From an uncultured Pseudomonadota bacterium (GTDB taxonomy: Bacteria > Pseudomonadota > Gammaproteobacteria > Methylococcales > Methylomonadaceae), in the NCBI GenBank assembly GCA_903902945.1, contig CAIUWU010000303.1, forward strand, positions 1 to 7,019: DNA of 7,019 bases, in the 5' to 3' direction. Under the pieces are notes generated by a model that saw only the letters and a list, made by a program, of their open reading frames with translations, was not told the DNA's origin and made no database searches. Made by a program: the position numbers and the translations under genes. Shown in pieces: positions 6,190 through 7,019 of this stretch (positions within the stretch are counted from its first letter, which is position 1; the number at the start of each line of letters is the position of its first letter).

Positions 6190-7019
6190 ATGAATGATCC
6201 GATAAAAGCTACCGTGCTCATCGTCGATGACACACCCGCCAACCTGGCGCTGCTGTCCGATACCTTATCAGAAGCTCAGTATCGGGTTCTGGTGGCCACC
6301 GATGGTTTGTCGGCGCTTGAACAGATTGGTTACAGTAAACCCGACATCATTCTGCTAGATGTGGTGATGCCCGGCATAGACGGCTTTGAAACCTGCAACC
6401 GGCTTAAATCCAATCCTGACACGCTCGATATTCCAGTGCTGTTCATGACCGGGTTGAGTGAGCTCGATGATCTATTACGCGGCTTTAGTGAGGGCGGTGT
6501 GGATTACATTGTTAAACCGATTCGTCCCCCCGAAGTTCTGGCCCGTATCGAAGTGCATCTGCAACAGACCCGTAACCGGCTGCGAGCCGAGCAATTGATT
6601 CAGCATCATGATTTCGCAGCTCTAGTCGCCAATCAGCAGGGCATCATCCACTGGCTTACACCGGCGGCGGAACAGTGGCTGCACAACTTTGGCCAGGAAT
6701 TTGCGGTAGCCGACGAAGCCGGACTCAACACCCGGTTGCCAGGTAAATTACTAAGCTTATTCCAGCAGTGGATACCACAGCTCAGCAATGTCGGCAGTGA
6801 TGCGATGGAGTTCAAACTGGGTTCGGGATTTAATCTGAGCATTAGCCCCTGTGACAATGACCGCGGTTATTTACTGCTGCTGCATCATGAGGGCGATAAC
6901 TGGACCCCGGAAAATCTTAAGGAAAGACTGAAACTGACTTTCCGCGAAGCCGAAATTCTGATGTGGATTTCGCGTGGCAAAACCAATAAAGAAATCGGCC
7001 TGATCCTCAACACCAGCCC
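6190..7019 (+). CDS. Response regulator with receiver, PAS-like middle region and LuxR-type DNA-binding domain (C-terminus cut off)
   Basis: Cytoplasmic transcriptional regulator, 276 complete codons present, and the gene runs off the right edge. Residues about 7-125 form a receiver domain: acidic pair D13/D14, phospho-acceptor D57 in LLDVVMPG, T87 and K109 in KP. A short helical linker (LQQTRNRLRAEQLIQHH) leads to a PAS-like region (about 140-235; VANQQGIIHWLTPAAEQWL at its start). The LuxR/NarL-type helix-turn-helix begins near 248 (LTFREAEILMWISRGKTNKEI), with the usual L-T-x-R-E-A-E opening and the N-K-E-I recognition-helix lead. Its end is missing. The gene follows the kinase by one base, so the kinase is the probable phosphodonor. 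The best local target is the tandem palindrome at 1895-1928, possibly driving the porin-urtA unit and its own operon. The PAS-like assignment rests on pattern only. Confidence 0.92.
   Translation, partial: MNDPIKATVLIVDDTPANLALLSDTLSEAQYRVLVATDGLSALEQIGYSKPDIILLDVVMPGIDGFETCNRLKSNPDTLDIPVLFMTGLSELDDLLRGFSEGGVDYIVKPIRPPEVLARIEVHLQQTRNRLRAEQLIQHHDFAALVANQQGIIHWLTPAAEQWLHNFGQEFAVADEAGLNTRLPGKLLSLFQQWIPQLSNVGSDAMEFKLGSGFNLSISPCDNDRGYLLLLHHEGDNWTPENLKERLKLTFREAEILMWISRGKTNKEIGLILNTS

Overview
The window looks like part of the chromosome of a Gram-negative proteobacterium. It encodes an outer-membrane beta-barrel with a signal peptide, a periplasmic binding protein and a phosphorelay, with tight gene spacing and GC content that by eye is near 50 percent. 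A porin next to a urea/short-chain-amide binding protein is known from methylotrophs (the FmdC/FmdD pair of Methylophilus methylotrophus), so a methylotrophic or methanotrophic beta- or gammaproteobacterium is a reasonable guess. It is an inference, not proof.

Layout: two divergent transcription units share a 181-bp control region (1802-1982). On the minus strand, reading leftward, are a 406-aa porin (1801-581) and, 26 bp later, the first 184 codons of a UrtA-type urea/amide ABC-transporter binding protein (554 to the window edge). On the plus strand, reading rightward, are a 254-aa exported protein of unknown function (1983-2747), a 1124-aa hybrid histidine kinase whose sensor part is an NCS1/cytosine-permease-like transporter (2814-6188), and a response regulator with a LuxR-type DNA-binding end (from 6190, cut by the window edge one nucleotide past the kinase stop).

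How they may work together (inference): the transporter-like sensor could bind a small nitrogenous solute or report its transport. It would then phosphorylate its own receiver and/or the adjacent LuxR-type regulator, which would control the divergent porin-urt operon that brings urea or amides across both membranes. The shared control region holds two abutting perfect 18-bp palindromes carrying four CGTCA/TGACG half-sites, the best candidate operator. The kinase gene has an unusual start: GTG, no Shine-Dalgarno, and two mutually exclusive hairpins just upstream.

The transporter-kinase with its cysteine-rich linker, the unknown exported protein and the double operator together are the least explained part of the window. 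No tRNA, rRNA, CRISPR, insertion sequence or phage feature was seen.
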